Source of the DNA: Hoplostethus atlanticus | Taxonomy: Eukaryota; Chordata; Actinopteri; Trachichthyiformes; Trachichthyidae | Direction: 5' to 3' | NCBI GenBank assembly: GCA_034670405.1 | Contig: JAXDDX010000043.1 | Coordinates: forward strand, 1,825,501 to 1,889,500 | Length of the DNA stretch: 64,000 bases | Shown here: piece after piece, positions 60,380 through 64,000 of the stretch | Numbering within the stretch: the stretch's first letter is position 1 | Layout: every line of letters begins with the position of its first letter | The notes under the pieces: generated by a model | Told to the model about the DNA's origin: nothing | The model's database searches: none | Seen by the model: only the letters and a program-made list of their open reading frames with translations | Program-made: the position numbers and the translations under genes

Positions 60380-61479
60380 CTAATGTTGTTCCTTGTCTAT
60401 AAATTCCCATGGTAAAAATGCCTCAATATATATTAAAAAAGTAATTGTATTATTCTAAAATAAATGTTTCAATTATTTCATTATTTACATTATTTTATTT
60501 TAGAATGTTTTATTTTGGAAGGAGGAATGAACCTAGCAGAAAACTACTTTTAGCAATTTCAATAAAATATGTCTAAGTAAGAGGGATAGTCCATATTTAG
60601 TGCTAGTAAAAATATTAATGTGATGAAGAAAATGTTTTTCTTCAGAAAATCTAATAGCCATTTAGACTGTGGGAAATTACTTCATAGTAAAATTGTCATT
60701 TATTAGAAATTTAATTTATACATTTTTCACCTTTTGAAAAAATAATTGAACAAAGAACAAAAATCTAAGTGCACTAGCAATGTCTCAGAAATTATCAAGC
60801 CTGAAATGGGGATTACTTCCCTTGTAGATGACTATGTACCATTAAAATAAAATTATATACATATATATTATTGAATATTATATAATAACTTGACATTGAC
60901 GTGATCAGTGTTCAAAACCATGAAAACGATGTATCTACGTTGTTTTCATTCATCTGAAGAAGACATTTCTCTTTTTTTTTTTTAAGGTCCTGCTTATATT
61001 CTTTCACTCGTTTTATTGTGTGTATTATATGTACTATATGTAAAATGATAAACACTGAAAAGACAGACAAGAATTCTTATTAAACCATTAAATGTTTTTA
61101 TATAGTGTGGTGTAATGTGGCAAAACGAAAAGAAAATTTGAACACACCAAAACTATTTCAAAATAGTAGTGTTGTATTTTCTGTGAATGAAAATAAAAAT
61201 AATACAAAATTACCAGTATTTTATTTGTTTTGTAGCTGATGAACTAAAGGGAATGTATAATGAATCATATAAAAAGTACAATTACTAATATTTGTAACCA
61301 ATAGGGTCAGCTAATAAACAATTTGATCAAATAATAATAATTAAAATCAAATAATTTGACCCGAGGACTCATCATGTTCAGTATCCTGTTCTACTGTGGA
61401 TTACAAGGTTATGCTTCTTCAGCTTTTTACAAAACCTCTGAAAACTCCTCAAGTTACAGTTCATAACTTTTACAGTGAG
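60306..61479. other. AT-rich intergenic DNA
   Basis: A TG array lies at 60341-60379. The rest is strongly AT-rich with no open frame of interest and no recognised repeat. Confidence 0.5.
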
Positions 61480-61680
61480 TTTGGAAGTGGCCCCACTCTT
61501 CGCCCGGCGGGGGTCGCTGTGACCTCGCCTACTAAGAAGCAGGCTCACATAGTAAGGCGGAGTCAACGCGTTCCTCATGACGGCATGACGTCTGCTAGGT
61601 GACGTGCTGGCGAAGGGGCGGGGCCTCTGCTGTGAACTCTAGATGAACCCGTTTCATGTCGGGCGGGGCTGGCATAGAAA
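61480..61680. promoter_or_regulatory. GC-rich promoter-like segment
   Basis: The composition changes abruptly from AT-rich to CpG-rich. GC boxes ('ggggcggggcc' at about 61615 and 'gggcggggct' at 61661) and two CRE-like TGACGT motifs (about 61587 and 61600) cluster together. This looks like the promoter of an unrecognised gene, most likely to the right. Confidence 0.5.
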
Positions 61681-63609
61681 TGTTATGGCACGGGGCCGGT
61701 GGCAGAGATATTTTCGGTTGTTTCTTTTTTACTGGACCCCCCCCCCACACACCACGACCACCCTAAGCCTGCAGCAGCAGTCTGACCGAACAGCGACCCT
61801 GCATATTGGGGTCAGAAGTTTGCAACGCCTTATGTGTCATATGTGAGGAAAAGTAGTTGTCGGGGTCAGATTGGTACGCCGCCCCTCCTCCTCCTTCCCT
61901 TCCTATCAGTGGGATAGGTTACGAGACGCAAACAGCCAAATGCGACTATGATTTTGGACGTGAACTTTTTGTGAACTGTGTTTTTCCTCCTCTAGAGGGG
62001 CAATGAGGGCAGTTGGGGGTCGGGGGGGACTTATATCATTAGGGGACACAAATTTGCAGTTTTTTTTTATTGCAATCTCATTCCCCAGGCGTGACCGCTG
62101 ATTGACCTGCCCTGGTCGGGTTGGGTTGGGTTGGCGTAGCTTAGGGATAAGCGCCGAATTTGGAGGATGCACTGTGACACTGTGGTTTGTGTGACAGCGC
62201 AGCCTAGCCCAGTAGAGACGCCTCAGACATGGGAGTAGTGGAGGGAGCTGTTACCACTTTGGCCACACATCCCTTCATTCTTGCCCTCTCGCACTTTACT
62301 CGCAGGACAACTTAGGAATAATACCCTCAACCATGTCATGATCAGACTTTCATGAAGGTAGTTGAGAAGGGGAATAAATGGATAGAAGTGCTCTCAGGTC
62401 TGCTCCCAGGCAAATCAAATATTTAGTCTGCACACTGGTGTCGGGGATTCTTAATGTTTTTGCAAAAACGGCTCCAGCCACAGTCAAATCAAAATGGTGG
62501 CACCTTTGGAAACCTGTGAAAGTCTGTGAGTGTCCCTGCATGGATAACACTTGAATCCTGTTTTAATCATACATGTGTCACTCCTAAGAGGTGCGACATC
62601 TTGAAAGCAAGAATGTTATGGAGAAAAAGGAGAGCTAGAGATATAGAGAGTGCTTGAGTTGTGGTTTCAAAAACAACACATTGCGTCACACAAAATCTCA
62701 GCAATATGCAATATCCTAACTGCCAGAGAAAAAAGGGTCAAAACGATCGCATGGCGAACAAAGTTACAACTTTAGCCTACTTTTGATAGGCTAAAAGGTC
62801 ATCTGGCAAGCCTGGTTTTGTTTGTTTGCAGTGAGAATAGTGCTCCCTGTCACACAAAATTAAGCTCCATAGCCGCCTCCTGTCACCGCAGGGTGTATGA
62901 CATGTAATTCTTGGAGTTTTCTTCTTTTTTGGTCCTATATCAGTGAAGCGCAGTTGTGTGGTCCATACATTTCTGACTCAATGAATGATTAAGTCCACGT
63001 ATAGCCGAGGCACCCTGGGCTGTGTTGCGCAAGCTAGCGAGCTGCTAGCGCACAGATGGTCCTGTTTTGCCAAATGGGTCACGCTTCAGTCATCTCCAGT
63101 ACTGGAAGTTTTCTTCTAACAACATCCCTCCCCCTCTCTCTTCGCCGGCAATGCATCACTGGGTTGCCGCTGCTCTGGATTTCAATCCCGATGGCCTGAT
63201 GCTTCCCCCTAACACACGATTTACCCCCAACCTTATCCCACCACCAGCTCCGTTACGAGCTTGCCGGGGCGTCCCGAGGAGTAGCAGCGCTTTACATGCG
63301 CGGCTCACATATCAGTTTCAGCAACAGCAGCACAAGAAGGATCAAGCATATTCGTGTCACCTTTCAAAACCTTTAATTTGGTCATCTTTCAAATGCTTTG
63401 AGAAAGAACTGTCTGTGAGCACAGCGATCCTCTCCCTCCCCGCCTCGCAACACATTTTAAATCCTCACCCCCAGTTCTGCAGATTGGAGTTTTAGTTATA
63501 CAAACATTTCTTGGAAGGCAGAGCTGCTCTGGAGGCAGAAATAATCTCTTTGGTTGAGTTGAACTTCAATAGGCGGGGCCAAAGAATCAGTTTTTCTGGC
63601 TAAGTAAGA
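61681..63609. other. No recognised gene; possible first intron
   Basis: A 142-codon open frame at 63067-63495 has no recognisable domain and low-complexity content. I do not call it a gene. Confidence 0.4.
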
Positions 63610-63610
63610 T

Positions 63611-63700
63611 TAGACTGAAGCCCAGTGAAAAAGGCAAAAGGTAAGAGAGGGGCTAGCCAATATTATGAAGCCTATAGCGCTCTGCTGCTAACTGGAAAAA
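63611..63700. repeat. Dispersed repeat, uninterrupted form of the one at 10797/11956
   Basis: 'attagactgaagcccagtga', 'aaaggcaaaaggtaagagag' and 'tatgaagcctatagcgctct' match the pieces on either side of the solo LTR. It therefore serves as the empty-site reference. Confidence 0.75.
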
Positions 63701-63865
63701 TGCATTTTTTTCCTTCTTTGCCATCCAAGCTTCCGAGTTAGCTGACTTGCTCTCTGCACAATGTCTTTCTGTGGCTTCACCCAGATGTATCTTGTCAATA
63801 AGATTAGCAGTTTAACATTTGTTTAACTAAAACTTAACCAATCCGCCCCCATTTCTACCGGCAGG

Positions 63866-64000
63866 CCCACACTGTGTCTGACCACCATCACCATCCCACA
63901 CCCACCCACCCACCCACCTCCGCCCTCATCCATCCCCTACGCACCCAGGACGGAGATTACTAGCCCATCTGTATCGCGGGAGCCAGGCCACGCTAAGCCG
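63866..64000 (+). other. Possible exon running off the right edge
   Basis: A pyrimidine-rich tract and 'accggcag' precede an open frame. It is Pro/Thr/His-rich (TITIPHPPTHPPPPSSIPYA) and then less repetitive (RTEITSPSVSREPGHAKP) to the window end. I do not recognise the protein. Its position downstream of the GC-rich segment would fit a second exon of a new gene. Confidence 0.3.

Noticed and set aside
63067..63495. 142-codon frame near the right end
   Set aside because: It has no recognised domain, low-complexity stretches, no splice context and no relation to neighbours.

Overview
The window is vertebrate nuclear DNA and almost certainly from a teleost fish, probably a spiny-rayed one. Genes are split into many short exons with GT-AG introns. 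CA/TG, GA and TC microsatellites are frequent. The repeats are typical of fish: hAT-Charlie, PIF/Harbinger, L2-like LINEs, tRNA-derived SINEs and many MITEs. There are no operons, Shine-Dalgarno sites or prokaryotic features.

Layout. (1) 1-17.5 kb holds ARMC9 in two pieces. Its start-codon exon lies on the minus strand at 191-241. Fifteen downstream exons lie on the plus strand from 3034 to 17528. The exons between them are not in the window, and the plus-strand part carries two reading-frame breaks and one lost splice donor. (2) 23.1-27.1 kb holds a complete polr2h gene (RNA polymerase subunit RPB8, 150 aa) on the minus strand. (3) 30.1-34.3 kb holds a complete ten-exon HIPK-like protein kinase (about 582 aa) with cysteine clusters at both ends and a 51-bp coding minisatellite. 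A decayed copy of its last exons follows at 34.4-35.4 kb. (4) 37-43.2 kb is a nest of transposons: a palindromic element containing a 4.36-kb Harbinger element with both of its genes, plus a hAT MITE in its right arm. (5) 43.2-47.6 kb holds inverted duplicates of two distant blocks of this window, and a THAP-bearing DNA element sitting in another MITE. (6) 47.7-60.3 kb holds a complete eleven-exon major facilitator gene related to MFSD8/CLN7 (506 aa). (7) 60.3-64 kb has no recognised gene, but it contains a GC-rich promoter-like stretch near 61.6 kb and a possible exon running off the right end.

The genes do not form a pathway: ARMC9 is a ciliary protein, RPB8 is core transcription machinery, and the other two are a kinase and a membrane transporter. 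What links the window is rearrangement. Blocks at 0.6-1.15, 1.5-1.67, 21.7-23.1 and 27.0 kb recur in inverted orientation, two of them joined side by side at 43.2-44.6 kb. The most notable biology is the inverted or duplicated ARMC9 locus with its mosaic duplications, the unusual kinase, and the layered transposons. All calls come from reading the sequence and from family knowledge; no database search was run.
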